Below are positions 1-8,097 of a DNA stretch of 35,975 nucleotides, in pieces (within the stretch, counting starts at the first letter, position 1; every line of letters starts with the position of its first letter). Location: positions 1 to 35,975 of the forward strand of contig DDBY01000146.1 of NCBI GenBank assembly GCA_002334985.1, in the 5' to 3' direction. The position numbers were made by a program, and so were the translations under genes. The notes beneath the pieces were generated by a model that had not been told where the DNA came from, did not search any database, and worked only from the letters and a program-made list of their open reading frames with translations. The DNA comes from Micavibrio sp. UBA2020. GTDB lineage: Bacteria; Pseudomonadota; Alphaproteobacteria; Micavibrionales; UBA2020.

Positions 1-1
1 C

Positions 2-730
2 CTGTCACGGCCGCGCCGCCAGAACGCGCAAGGCACACCCGCCGGCCGCAGCACTGCGGCAGAGCAGAACGAGCGCTGGGAAGAATACATCGCCCGCTTC
101 TGCGACCCCGATAAGGGCGGACAGGGTTGCGACGGTGCGCCGGGCGACCTTGCCGGCCGCCACGTTGACCTGCCATCGCTTTTGTGGGGTGACCGCCAGA
201 CCATTGATGCGACATCGGCCGATAACCAGCTGGTTGTCGATTCCGTGCTGAAATATATGCTGGCGCCCAAATCGCTGCCGCCCGTGCCCGAAAACGTGGT
301 GCAGGCGCCCGCAGGCCAGCAGATGCTGCTGCGCCGCCGGACGCTGACGGCACGCCAGAACACGATTTACAACTCGGTTGCGCTGATGATTGGCCAGCGC
401 CTGAGCGGCAGTAACGTGAACACGCAGGAAGTGCGTACGGCTTCGGGCTTGCCTGCTGCGGATGCTTCGACAGACGCCAGCTATGCGGAAATCGTGCATG
501 CGGTCAGCAAAGACCGTTTCCACAACCCGCAATACATCGTGCGCCTGATTGAAAGCCCCGAACAGGTTATCCGCGAACAGGGGACGGTCAACGCCGTGCG
601 CCTGCAGCAGATGAACGAGCTTTACAAGCGCATGGAAGAAATGGTGTTCATGGAAGTCTCTGCCCATGCCTCCGCCATGGATATGGACATTCCAAAGCCG
701 CAGGCCAAACACCGCCCGACGAATCAATAA
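2..730 (+). CDS. 3' part of an unrecognised protein gene, start lies before the window
   Basis: The reading frame is open from base 2 to the TAA at 728-730, giving 242 residues with no start needed inside the window, so the gene is cut at its 5' end. The visible part is soluble and alpha-helix-rich. It has a Cys pair near the left edge (FCDPDKGGQGCDG), a central Gln/Arg-rich segment (QQMLLRRRTLTARQNT) and a C-terminal helical stretch (LQQMNELYKRMEEMV). There is no membrane segment. I do not recognise a named family. The overall look, with an FCDP motif followed by a Leu/Arg-rich helical region, recalls conserved proteins found in type IV secretion or conjugation loci of alphaproteobacteria; that is a weak impression and no other such gene is visible here. 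A strong terminator follows 20 bases later, so this is the last gene of its transcript. Confidence 0.75.
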   Translation: MSRPRRQNAQGTPAGRSTAAEQNERWEEYIARFCDPDKGGQGCDGAPGDLAGRHVDLPSLLWGDRQTIDATSADNQLVVDSVLKYMLAPKSLPPVPENVVQAPAGQQMLLRRRTLTARQNTIYNSVALMIGQRLSGSNVNTQEVRTASGLPAADASTDASYAEIVHAVSKDRFHNPQYIVRLIESPEQVIREQGTVNAVRLQQMNELYKRMEEMVFMEVSAHASAMDMDIPKPQAKHRPTNQ

Positions 731-749
731 GGGCGCAGGCTTGAAATTC

Positions 750-784
750 AAAAAACCCCCGCCGTTTTCGCGCGGGGGTTTTTT
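750..784 (+). terminator. Rho-independent terminator after the first gene
   Basis: A perfect 13-bp inverted repeat has arms 750-762 and 772-784 around a 9-base loop. The core is CCCCCGC/GCGGGGG, flanked by an A6 run on the left and a T6 run on the right, so it can work in both directions. It ends the transcript of the gene stopping at 730 and insulates the operon that starts near 919. Confidence 0.9.
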
Positions 785-883
785 GCTGCACCGCGTGTGA
801 AGCCGGCTGACAGGACGAAAGGGCGGTCTGCCCCGCTGTTTTCCCCCTTATATCAATTACTTGAACATTTGTTCGATGCTGCA

Positions 884-912
884 TCGACAAGGGTGCGGTG
901 GTTTGGTATTAT
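884..912 (+). promoter_or_regulatory. Candidate sigma-70 promoter of the iscX-like operon
   Basis: TCGACA at 884-889 and TATTAT at 907-912 are 17 bases apart, each one mismatch from the -35 and -10 consensus. Transcription would start near 919, about 26 bases before the ATG at 945. Just upstream are two small dyads: GAAC-ATTT-GTTC at 863-874, and TCGATG-CTG-CATCGA at 873-887, which overlaps the -35. Either could be a regulator site. Confidence 0.6.
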
Positions 913-944
913 CGCCTAGTTTCAAAAACACCGGAGTCTTTCGG

Positions 945-1292
945 ATGCAACTGTCCTGGTCAGAACAGGATCGTCTTGCAGAAGCCCTCTGGGCGGCCTA
1001 TCCCGAACAGGACAGGCTCGCACTCGATGGCGAATCCCTGCGCCGCCTTGTCGTGGCGCTTCCGGGCTTTTCCGATGTGCCGCAACCACCGGATGCGCGG
1101 GTTCTCGATAAAATTCTATGGGCATGGATGCGCGTCGCCGATGCGCGCCTTGGCATGACACCGCGCAGCGCCGCTTTTGGTGATGCTGCGGCCGAAAAAA
1201 CAGAATGTTCATCCCCCGTTTGTTTCGCGGACGAAGCCGAGCTTCGCGCCGGAAAAGCTGCGGGCGGCGGACGAACGGATTGCGGGAGCTAA
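945..1292 (+). CDS. iscX: IscX-like iron-sulfur cluster assembly protein with a C-terminal extension
   Basis: The first 65-70 residues match the IscX (YfhJ) pattern: a W near the N-terminus (LSWSEQDRLAEALWAAYP), a middle strand-helix (LRRLVVALPGFSDVPQPP) and the terminal ILWAWMRVAD helix. IscX is a small acidic protein that binds the cysteine desulfurase IscS and iron and modulates Fe-S cluster assembly in the cytosol. Usual length is about 66 residues; this one has 115, with a Cys-containing, Ala/Gly-rich tail of about 45 residues that I cannot assign. I chose the ATG at 945 rather than the in-frame ATG at 861 because CGGAG sits 8 bases upstream and the family N-terminus begins there. No isc or suf genes are visible next to it. 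The next gene begins 3 bases after the stop, so the two are co-transcribed. Confidence 0.72.
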   Translation: MQLSWSEQDRLAEALWAAYPEQDRLALDGESLRRLVVALPGFSDVPQPPDARVLDKILWAWMRVADARLGMTPRSAAFGDAAAEKTECSSPVCFADEAELRAGKAAGGGRTDCGS

Positions 1293-1295
1293 GCC

Positions 1296-2933
1296 ATGGA
1301 CAACCTGCCCCCCGTACCCCCCACCGCCGCAAACGGCGACAAAGACGGAAATCAGGGCAGGTCGTTGCACTGGCATATTCTGGGCGGCAATAACAAACAC
1401 CGCATTGGCATGAACAGCGGTCTTTGCAGCTACAGCGAAACCGATTCAAACGGTGACAAGCGCAGCTGGAACATTTTGTTCGATGCGGGCACGATGTCGT
1501 CCGACCCGCGCAACCTCGAAGACCCCGCGCTCACCGATTGCGATACCGTCATTCCGGATTACGCCAACCATTTCCGCCGCCGCGACGATGCAAACCACAA
1601 GCCCGCGCAGCCGATTGACGCGATTTTCCTGACGCATAACCATTCCGACCACATGAACGCGCTGCCCATGCTGCTGCTGATGGGCTACGAGCTGCCGAAG
1701 ATTTACGCCACGCCCTATACCGCCAAGCGGCTGGAACAGGAATTGTCCAACGCCGGGCTCGACCCGTCCGAATGGCCGCAAATCATCACCATCGCCCCCG
1801 GCAAGCCCGTGCAGGAAGGACCTGTGAAAGTTTCCGCTTTCTGGGTCAGCCACTCCACGCCGCAATCCGTCGGGTTTTTCATCGAAACGCCGGAGGGCAA
1901 TATGCTCAACCCGGGCGATTTCAAGCTTGACCAGTCCGTCGTCTGGGGGCCTGCGTTTGACGAACAGCAATTCCAGCGTATCGTGAACAAGCCGGTTGAT
2001 TTGCTTTTGCTCGATTCAACGGGTGCGGACCGTGACGTGGTGCCGACCACCGAAGAAGACGTGCGCGACGCGCTGCGCGATTTGATGGAAAAATATCCGG
2101 GCAAGCGTTTCGTGATTGCGGTCATGAGCGGGTTTGAAGAAAACGTCGCCTCCGTCGCCAAGGTTGCGGCAGAAAAGGGGCGCACGGTCTGGGTTTCCGG
2201 CTGGTCGCACGAGCAATCCCTCTCCGCGCTTCAGCAAACGGGTTTGACGCTGTCGGATTCGATTGGCGAAAAAGTCGATGTGCGCGTGCTCTCCACCCCG
2301 CGTTCTATCCGCGACCTCGAAGAAAGCCGCCCGCGCGACAGTGTGGTGATTGTTACGGGCGCGCAAGGCTCCCCGGGTGCGGCGCTGACGCGCGCGGCGG
2401 ACGGACACCATCCGGGCCTCACGCTCGACCCGCAGCGCGATATCGTTCTTTTCTGCGCGCCCGTCATTCCGGGGCAGGAAGGCCAGCACGCACGCCTGAT
2501 GGCGACGCTGAAAAACAAAGGCGTCAAGGTTTTGACCCGCGCCGATGCGCCGCTTTATGCGCAGGCACATGCGCGCCTGCCGGAGCTGATTGAAATGGCG
2601 AAAATGGCCAAGCCCAAAACCGTCATGCCCATCCACGGCGACCGCAAGCTGCGCGAGTCTTGCGCAAATGCGATGGAAAAAATGGGGCAGCGCGTGATTA
2701 GCGCCGATAACGGCGATGCTATCCGCATCACGCGCGACGGCTGCCAGTCCGCCGCGCCGGAAACCAAGGGCGCGGCCAAACTGGTCGGCTTTAAAACGCT
2801 GCAGGGCGCGACGTGGTCCGACCGCCATTACCTGATGAAAACCGCGCCGCAGCCGAAGCTGCCGGAGCAAACGCAAGATGCGGCGAACGTCAACCGCCGC
2901 CGCCCGAAAATCTTCAACGTCAATCCTAAATAG
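1296..2933 (+). CDS. RNase J-like metallo-beta-lactamase fold ribonuclease
   Basis: The 545-residue protein carries the metallo-beta-lactamase and beta-CASP signature in order: metal-binding THNHSDH at residues 113-119, His186 in a VSHSTPQSVG segment, GDFKLD at 207-212, a TGAQGSP beta-CASP motif at 354-360, a late His at 425 (AHARLPEL) and PIHGD at 445-449. Order and spacing match the RNase J family of 5'-3' exo/endoribonucleases. RNase J lengths are around 550 residues, so it is full length. The N-terminal 60 residues and the long insert between the DAG motif (63-65) and THNHSDH differ from standard RNase J, so a diverged paralogue is possible. CGGGAG within the end of the iscX-like gene is the likely ribosome site. 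The flgL gene converges from the other side 25 bases downstream. Confidence 0.82.
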   Translation: MDNLPPVPPTAANGDKDGNQGRSLHWHILGGNNKHRIGMNSGLCSYSETDSNGDKRSWNILFDAGTMSSDPRNLEDPALTDCDTVIPDYANHFRRRDDANHKPAQPIDAIFLTHNHSDHMNALPMLLLMGYELPKIYATPYTAKRLEQELSNAGLDPSEWPQIITIAPGKPVQEGPVKVSAFWVSHSTPQSVGFFIETPEGNMLNPGDFKLDQSVVWGPAFDEQQFQRIVNKPVDLLLLDSTGADRDVVPTTEEDVRDALRDLMEKYPGKRFVIAVMSGFEENVASVAKVAAEKGRTVWVSGWSHEQSLSALQQTGLTLSDSIGEKVDVRVLSTPRSIRDLEESRPRDSVVIVTGAQGSPGAALTRAADGHHPGLTLDPQRDIVLFCAPVIPGQEGQHARLMATLKNKGVKVLTRADAPLYAQAHARLPELIEMAKMAKPKTVMPIHGDRKLRESCANAMEKMGQRVISADNGDAIRITRDGCQSAAPETKGAAKLVGFKTLQGATWSDRHYLMKTAPQPKLPEQTQDAANVNRRRPKIFNVNPK

Positions 2934-2958
2934 TCCTGCGGCTTTTTGCGCCGCGTCC

Positions 2959-3984
2959 TTAGCGGATAAAGTTGACCAGCGACAGCTGGCTCAAAAGGCT
3001 GGTGACTTCGTAAGACGAAGAAATCTGCGTTTGCAGGGACTGGATTTTGGCGACAACCTCGGTCGTATCGACGTTTTCTTTTTCAATCAGCAGCTTGTCG
3101 TAAACGGCACTGTCCGTCAGGTGCTGGTCTTCGACAGATTCAATCGTCGCCAGATAAACGCCCAGCTGGCCGTTGCCCTGGTCGGTTTTTTGCGTGGCGG
3201 CGGTGGTGCTATCGACGACGTATTGGATAAGCTCGTCCATATCCGCCTGCGTCGGGCCGGGGGGCGCCATGGACGGGTCGATGGGCGACAGGTTCGCCGC
3301 CAGCGCCATCGCCCGCATCAAATCCTTCATGCCGTTGGTGGACGCGACAGAGGTATAGTCGAGGTTCAGGCTTTTGTCGATTTGCGTCGTGACCTTGCCC
3401 GTCGAAGACAGGGCGGGGTTCATGCCAAGGTCGATATCCGACATTCCCTCGACGGCGGATATCAGCTGCGCGGTCGTGATGGTGCCCGCCTGCCAGTCGC
3501 TGACAAGGTTTTGCATGTTCAAATCCAGCTGGCCGTAGTTCGAAAACGGCTCCGCATCCGTTGCGCTGCCGGAAAACAGGTAACGCCCGTCGATTTCGAT
3601 GTTGGCGACGTCGCGCATCAAATCCAGCTGCTGGCGCGCGACAAGACTGACGGTTTCAACGTCGGTGGCGCCGTATTTGTAAAAATTGCTGACCGCGTCG
3701 GTCATCATGCGTCCGGCATCCGATGCCTGCTGCAGGGATGTGGACATGACTTCGATGCGCGTGGTCACAGTGGAAATGTTGGTCAAAAACCCATCCATCT
3801 GCGCCTTGTCGGTACGCAGTTTTTGCACGCTGTAGGCCTGTGCGCCGAAACCGCTGATATTGTCGTAGGCTTTTTGCGTGGTCAGCTGGCGCTGCAAATC
3901 TACCAGCGTGGTATTCAGCGACTTCAGGCGCGAGATTTGCGTGGTCGTCGTGCCGTAGAAGGAAAGGCCGGGGGTGTAAACCAT
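2959..3984 (-). CDS. flgL: Flagellar hook-filament junction protein FlgL
   Basis: The 341-residue protein has the flagellin-like N-terminal helix of FlgL (start MVYTPGLSFYG, then ISRLKSLNTTLVDLQRQLTT) and a C-terminal helix ending LLSQLSLVNFIR. The middle carries the family signature DGRYLFSGSATDAEPF around residue 135. FlgL (HAP3) joins the hook to the flagellin filament, is exported by the flagellar type III apparatus and so lacks a Sec signal peptide. It lies 21 bases downstream of flgK with AAGGAGA before the ATG, so the two form one operon. Length is typical (about 300-400). Confidence 0.88.
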   Translation of the reverse strand: MVYTPGLSFYGTTTTQISRLKSLNTTLVDLQRQLTTQKAYDNISGFGAQAYSVQKLRTDKAQMDGFLTNISTVTTRIEVMSTSLQQASDAGRMMTDAVSNFYKYGATDVETVSLVARQQLDLMRDVANIEIDGRYLFSGSATDAEPFSNYGQLDLNMQNLVSDWQAGTITTAQLISAVEGMSDIDLGMNPALSSTGKVTTQIDKSLNLDYTSVASTNGMKDLMRAMALAANLSPIDPSMAPPGPTQADMDELIQYVVDSTTAATQKTDQGNGQLGVYLATIESVEDQHLTDSAVYDKLLIEKENVDTTEVVAKIQSLQTQISSSYEVTSLLSQLSLVNFIR

Positions 3985-4005
3985 GACGTGGTCTCCTTAT
4001 TTCAC

Positions 4006-6093
4006 TTATTGCACGGCCGCGAAGAGCGTATCGAAAAGCTCCTCGGTCGCAGTAATCATGCGCGCGGCGGCGGTATAGGCTGTTTGTACGCGGATAAGCT
4101 CCGCAATTTCCTGGTCCAAATCGACGCCGCTGATGCTGCTGTTGCGGCTGTCGAGGGTGGCGAGATAGCTCTCTTCGCTTTCGTAAGTGCTTTGCGCCGC
4201 GTTATAGGTGGCGGATTGCTGCGTGACAAGGTTCTTGGCGTAATCGCCGATGCTGCTGTTGGCGGCCAGCCCCGTCGAAAGATTGCCCGCAGGGCCCAGA
4301 TTGTTCTGGCGGAACGATGTGTGGTTCACGTTAGTAATCGACAGCCCCAGCGCGCCCACGGGCGTGCCCGTGACGTTCTGAAACGAAAGGCTGCCGCCTT
4401 CGTCCGGCACCAGCTGCAGGATGCCGCCGGTGCCCTGCGTCGCGGTCAGGCCGGGGATGGCGTTCAGTTTGTTCAGAAGGTCAGTTTCGGTATCCGTCGG
4501 CAGGATGGTGACGGTAACCGCCGGCTGGCCGTTGACGCTGACGCTGAACGCGGGGTTGCTGGCCGGATAGGTGCCAAAGGTAAAGCCAAGGTCGGCCATA
4601 CCCGCCGCGCCGATGGTGTTGTCGGCAAGGGTGATGTCTTCGCTTGCGGTGAACGACAGCTGGCCCAGCGCGTTGATGGCCGCCGTGCCGGGGCCGAAGG
4701 CCGCGTTGATGGTATTCACAAGGTCAACCGGCGTATCGGCCGCGCCGATGTTGATGGTCTGCGTCGTGCCGCCGATGGTCAGGTCAAACGCGGCGGGCAG
4801 CGTCAGGTTCGTCGCGTCCGACAGGTCGGGCGTATAGGTATTGAGGTTGACGTTGCCGGACAGGTGGTTGACCTGCGTCAGGCTGGCCGCGGTAAAAATA
4901 TTGCCGGTGATGTCGATGGTGCCTGCGGCGTTTTGCGCGGCGACGTTGCCGAAAGCGAAAGAAGTGATGCGATTGATAACGCTGTTGGAGCCGGTTTGCA
5001 CCACGCCGCCGTTGGTGCCGCTCCGCAGCAGCGTCGGGTCGTTCACGATATTGGTATTGACGCGGATTTCACCGGCAAAGCCGCTATAGGTCACGGCCGC
5101 AGGCGGCGCGACGCTGGCGGGTACGTTGCCGTCGGCATCGGTGAAAAGACGCAGGCCGAGCGTATCGAAACGCTCCGCCATTTTTTGCGCCAGTTCATCG
5201 ACCTGCGCCTGATACTGCGGCAAAATCTCGTCGCGCAGTTCAAACAGACCGCCGATGGCGCCGCCAATCGCGCTTTGCGATATTTCAATGCCGCCGGTCG
5301 AATTGATGTAAAGCCCGCCAAGGCCGCCGCCGGGGTAATAAGACGAAGTGGCGATTTCTTCGGAGGCGTTGAATACCAGTTTTTGCGCCTTGGTATCGGC
5401 CAGCGCCTGGCCTTGCTTTGTCGATACAACGACCACGTTGTTCTGGTCGGTGAATGTCGAAATCTGGATATATTGCGATACGTTGCGAATGGCGGTGTCG
5501 CGCTGGTCTTCAAGGTCTGCGCTTGATTGCCCGCCCGCGGTCAGCTGTGCGATTTGCACGTTCAGCTCGGCAATCTGCTTCAGGCTGTTGTTGACTTCGG
5601 TCACATAGGCGGAAATTTCCGTTTCGCTCTGCTGGCGCAGGTCGTTAATCAGCGTGGTGTAATCGTTGAAAGATTTTGCCAGCGTTTGCGCCGCCTGCAC
5701 GGTCTGGTTCAGATATACGGTGCTGTCGGGCCCGCTTGAAAGGGCGGTGAAGGCATCCGACAGGTTGCCGATGCGATTGGACAGCGCCGTTTGCGCTTCG
5801 GACGCGCCGTGGAAATCCTGCACGCGGTCAAGATAATTGGATTTGACCAGCGCGGATTGTGTCGCGCTGACCTGGCCAAACAGGCTTTTCATCAACGTTT
5901 TGTCAACGTTGCGCACCAGGCCGCCTGTGGTAACGCCTGCGCCCGTGCCGCCGACGACAAGTGTCTGCTGCGGCAAAATTTTCCGCGTATAGCCCGGGGT
6001 GCTCGCATTTGCGATGTTGTTCGAGACGGTATTCAGCGCCAGCTGCGCCGCCTTGAGGCCGCTAAGGGCCGTATTAAGGGATACTGTCGTCAT
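4006..6093 (-). CDS. flgK: Flagellar hook-associated protein FlgK
   Basis: The 695-residue protein has the rod/hook N-terminal motif ALNTVSNNIANASTPGYTRK (residues 18-37) and the FlgK C-terminus, where GVDLDQEIAELIRVQTAYTA leads into a final helix ATEELFDTLFAAV. FlgK (HAP1) forms the first junction ring on the hook tip. The middle (about 330-600) is a Thr/Asn/Ala-rich, beta-rich variable region with repeated segments of the type FDLTIGGTTQTINIG and FSVSVNGQPAVTV, as expected for the surface-exposed domain. It is the first gene of a leftward operon with flgL. A near-perfect sigma-54 promoter lies about 85 bases upstream, which fits the late flagellar gene class. Confidence 0.93.
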   Translation of the reverse strand: MTTVSLNTALSGLKAAQLALNTVSNNIANASTPGYTRKILPQQTLVVGGTGAGVTTGGLVRNVDKTLMKSLFGQVSATQSALVKSNYLDRVQDFHGASEAQTALSNRIGNLSDAFTALSSGPDSTVYLNQTVQAAQTLAKSFNDYTTLINDLRQQSETEISAYVTEVNNSLKQIAELNVQIAQLTAGGQSSADLEDQRDTAIRNVSQYIQISTFTDQNNVVVVSTKQGQALADTKAQKLVFNASEEIATSSYYPGGGLGGLYINSTGGIEISQSAIGGAIGGLFELRDEILPQYQAQVDELAQKMAERFDTLGLRLFTDADGNVPASVAPPAAVTYSGFAGEIRVNTNIVNDPTLLRSGTNGGVVQTGSNSVINRITSFAFGNVAAQNAAGTIDITGNIFTAASLTQVNHLSGNVNLNTYTPDLSDATNLTLPAAFDLTIGGTTQTINIGAADTPVDLVNTINAAFGPGTAAINALGQLSFTASEDITLADNTIGAAGMADLGFTFGTYPASNPAFSVSVNGQPAVTVTILPTDTETDLLNKLNAIPGLTATQGTGGILQLVPDEGGSLSFQNVTGTPVGALGLSITNVNHTSFRQNNLGPAGNLSTGLAANSSIGDYAKNLVTQQSATYNAAQSTYESEESYLATLDSRNSSISGVDLDQEIAELIRVQTAYTAAARMITATEELFDTLFAAVQ

Positions 6094-6178
6094 CGTTTTT
6101 GCCTTATTTTACAATATCTTGTCTTTTTCCCTGTGTTTTGTGCCGCCTGCGCGGACAAAACTTCCCGCTGATATATAA

Positions 6179-6193
6179 GCAAGGCGCGTGCCA
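6179..6193 (-). promoter_or_regulatory. Sigma-54 (RpoN) promoter of flgK-flgL
   Basis: Read leftward this is TGGCACG, four bases, TTGC, followed by T: a perfect match to the -24/-12 consensus with exactly 10 bases between the GG and GC dinucleotides. Transcription would begin near 6167, leaving a leader of about 75 bases before flgK. It requires RpoN and an enhancer-binding protein such as FlbD or FleQ/NtrC types, not visible here. Confidence 0.88.
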
Positions 6194-6295
6194 AACCGGC
6201 GATTGCCCATAATTTCAAGGTAATCCCGCACGGACTTTATATATGCGGCGGAGGCGGCGGGCGGGGCGGTGACAAAAATACGGCGGTTCAAAAAA

Positions 6296-6311
6296 TGGCA
6301 TGACGCTTGCA
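6296..6311 (+). promoter_or_regulatory. Sigma-54 (RpoN) promoter of the flagellar hypothetical gene
   Basis: TGGCATG, four bases, TTGCA: one mismatch (T for C) from the -24/-12 consensus, with the required 10 bases between GG and GC. Predicted start near 6322-6323, about 43 bases before the ATG at 6366. It faces away from the flgK promoter, 102 bases of DNA lying between the two, so one enhancer site could serve both. Confidence 0.82.
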
Positions 6312-6322
6312 AGGTCTGAAAG

Positions 6323-6340
6323 GCCGGCGGCAAAGCCGGC
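6323..6340. promoter_or_regulatory. GCCGGC dyad at the start of the flagellar transcript
   Basis: GCCGGC at 6323-6328 and again at 6335-6340 flank GGCAAA, so the segment is an inverted repeat and also a direct repeat. It sits right at the predicted sigma-54 start site. It could be an activator or repressor site, as in Caulobacter where FlbD sites lie near or downstream of flagellar promoters, or a leader hairpin. The role is inference. Confidence 0.35.
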
Positions 6341-6365
6341 ACTTTGAACGGAGAGCGTTTCGAAT

Positions 6366-7517
6366 ATGTCCACGTCCGCCGCCCAGCAAACAGCCCAAAG
6401 TGCGCCCGCGTATCAAAACGCGTTCCGTGCGGAGCTGCGCGGCGATGGCCGCATGGCGGGCGCTGGTGCGCGTGATACGTTCAGCGCCATGGTGCGCGAA
6501 TCCTCCGCCACGTCTTCGGCTTCCGCGGCGCAAGGCAGCGACACAGACGGCGGCGGCTTTATCGGTTTTATCAAAACCGTTATCGATATCATCAACCCGC
6601 TGCAACATATTCCGGTTATCAGCACCATGTACCGCCATATCACTGGCGACGAAATCAGCCCCGTGGCGCGCATTGCGGGCGGTGCGCTTTATGGCGGCCC
6701 CGTGGGGCTGGCCGCGGGCATCGCCAATGCGGCGGTCGAAGATTCAACGGGCAAAGATATTGGCGAGACCATGCTGGCCATGGTGACGGGCGATGATAAA
6801 AAAACGCCTGCCGCGCCGGACAGCCAAAGCGCCACAATGCTGGCCGCGGCAGATATTATCTGGAACGATGCACCCGCTGCGGCAAAAAACACGCAAATCG
6901 CCGCCGCCGATGCCGCGCAAATGCCGGGCAAATCCGGCCGCGACATTGAAAAACAAATTCGGGAATCGCGCGCCGCGCAGGTGGCTGCGCTTGATTCCAA
7001 AAATTTCCCCTCGTCTGACACTCCTACAACCCTACGCACGCAGACGGGCGGGAATATCGGGCCGGACGGAGGTTCCCTACCCTCCGTATCACCGGCCATC
7101 CAAGCGAAGACAGGGATGCTCGCGCCCACGCAAACGGCTGACCGGACGCACACCGGCCAGACGACGGGTGCCGGGCGATTTACGGCACCAGATGTGGGCG
7201 ATAGAAATCCTGCCACGCATCAGGCGAAGGCCACCCCTGTTCTTCAATCGCAAAATGCTCCGGTCGGGGCCGCCAGAAAGGCATCCCCGCCGGAGCAAAT
7301 TGCATTTGCACAAAATGTATCTGAGCAAATTGCATCTTCTTCTTTTATGCCCGCCGCGCTTGAAGCGCAGGGCGAAAGCGGCGGGCTTGTTTCGCCCGCT
7401 GCAAGCCGCGCCATGGTGCCGCAGCAGATGATGGCGGCGCTTGATAAATATGCGGCGCTTAAAAAATCACAAAATGCCGCCGCCGAGACGCGGCAGATGG
7501 TGCCTTCGCTGCATTAA
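6366..7517 (+). CDS. Conserved hypothetical protein of the flagellar locus
   Basis: The 383-residue protein is unrecognised by name. Residues about 58-135 form the only ordered-looking part: a Gly-rich start (DGGGFIGFIKTVIDIINPLQ), then HIPVISTMYRHITGDEISPV and an Ala/Gly-rich possible membrane-associated hairpin (RIAGGALYGGPVGLAAGIAN). I have the impression that this NPLQH-IP-YR-ITGDEIS segment recurs in hypothetical proteins beside flgK in other alphaproteobacteria, which fits its position. The rest (140-383) is low in hydrophobic residues and rich in Ala, Gln, Thr and Pro, probably disordered. There is no signal peptide. GGAG lies 12 bases before the ATG. The sigma-54 promoter and the divergent flgK place it in the late flagellar class; it could be an exported or regulatory flagellar factor. 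No catalytic motif is seen. Confidence 0.75.
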   Translation: MSTSAAQQTAQSAPAYQNAFRAELRGDGRMAGAGARDTFSAMVRESSATSSASAAQGSDTDGGGFIGFIKTVIDIINPLQHIPVISTMYRHITGDEISPVARIAGGALYGGPVGLAAGIANAAVEDSTGKDIGETMLAMVTGDDKKTPAAPDSQSATMLAAADIIWNDAPAAAKNTQIAAADAAQMPGKSGRDIEKQIRESRAAQVAALDSKNFPSSDTPTTLRTQTGGNIGPDGGSLPSVSPAIQAKTGMLAPTQTADRTHTGQTTGAGRFTAPDVGDRNPATHQAKATPVLQSQNAPVGAARKASPPEQIAFAQNVSEQIASSSFMPAALEAQGESGGLVSPAASRAMVPQQMMAALDKYAALKKSQNAAAETRQMVPSLH

Positions 7518-7572
7518 GCGCCGCCTGCCGGACAGTGCTTGACCGTGCGGCGCAATCTGTCATCATCTGTGC

Positions 7573-8097
7573 ATGAATATTATCGTACAAACATCTTCGT
7601 GGGATGCGACGGTTGGCGTGCTTTTTATTGGCGGCGCGCGATATGACTGTACCCTTGGCCGCGGCGGCGTCACGCTTGAAAAAGCCGAAGGCGACGGTAA
7701 AACCCCCGTGGGCACCTATCCCTTGCGCCAGCTGATCTACCGCGCCGACCGCATGGCGCAGCCGCAGACGGGGCTGCCCGCCGAAATCCTGACACCTGAT
7801 ACAGGCTGGTGCGAAGACGCATCGCATGCGGATTACAACACCAAAGTCACGCTGCCGCATCCGGCCGTGTGTGACCGCATGACGCGCGATGACCATCTCT
7901 ATGACATGACGGTGGTTATCGGCTATAACGACGCGCCCGTTGTGGCGGGCAGGGGCAGCGCGATTTTCATGCACCTGGCGCGCGAAGAGTGGACACCGAC
8001 TGCGGGCTGCGTCGGGCTCAAGCAGGGCGATTTGATTGAAGTCCTCAAACACCTGACGCCGGACAGCCATATCACCATCCTGCCTCCGCCGGCCTAG
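7573..8097 (+). CDS. L,D-transpeptidase (YkuD-fold) family protein
   Basis: The 174-residue protein carries the YkuD catalytic pattern near its C-terminus: His134 in IFMHLAREEW, then TPTAGCVGLK with the nucleophile Cys146. The family either makes 3-3 cross-links in peptidoglycan or attaches lipoproteins to it. The N-terminal half has GDGKTPVGTYPLRQ, a usual substrate-groove segment. Length is close to a bare catalytic domain. No signal peptide or anchor is evident from this start, which is unusual for a periplasmic enzyme; no clearly better upstream start is seen and the ribosome site is weak. It may be a small cell-wall enzyme of the proteobacterial 'L,D-transpeptidase family protein' subgroup. 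Confidence 0.82.
   Translation: MNIIVQTSSWDATVGVLFIGGARYDCTLGRGGVTLEKAEGDGKTPVGTYPLRQLIYRADRMAQPQTGLPAEILTPDTGWCEDASHADYNTKVTLPHPAVCDRMTRDDHLYDMTVVIGYNDAPVVAGRGSAIFMHLAREEWTPTAGCVGLKQGDLIEVLKHLTPDSHITILPPPA

Noticed and set aside
2878-5526. 882-residue open frame on the plus strand opposite flgL and flgK
   Set aside because: It is antisense to two well-supported flagellar genes, is extremely rich in Arg, Gly and Val, has no recognisable motif and no ribosome site. Long antisense frames are common in high-GC genes.
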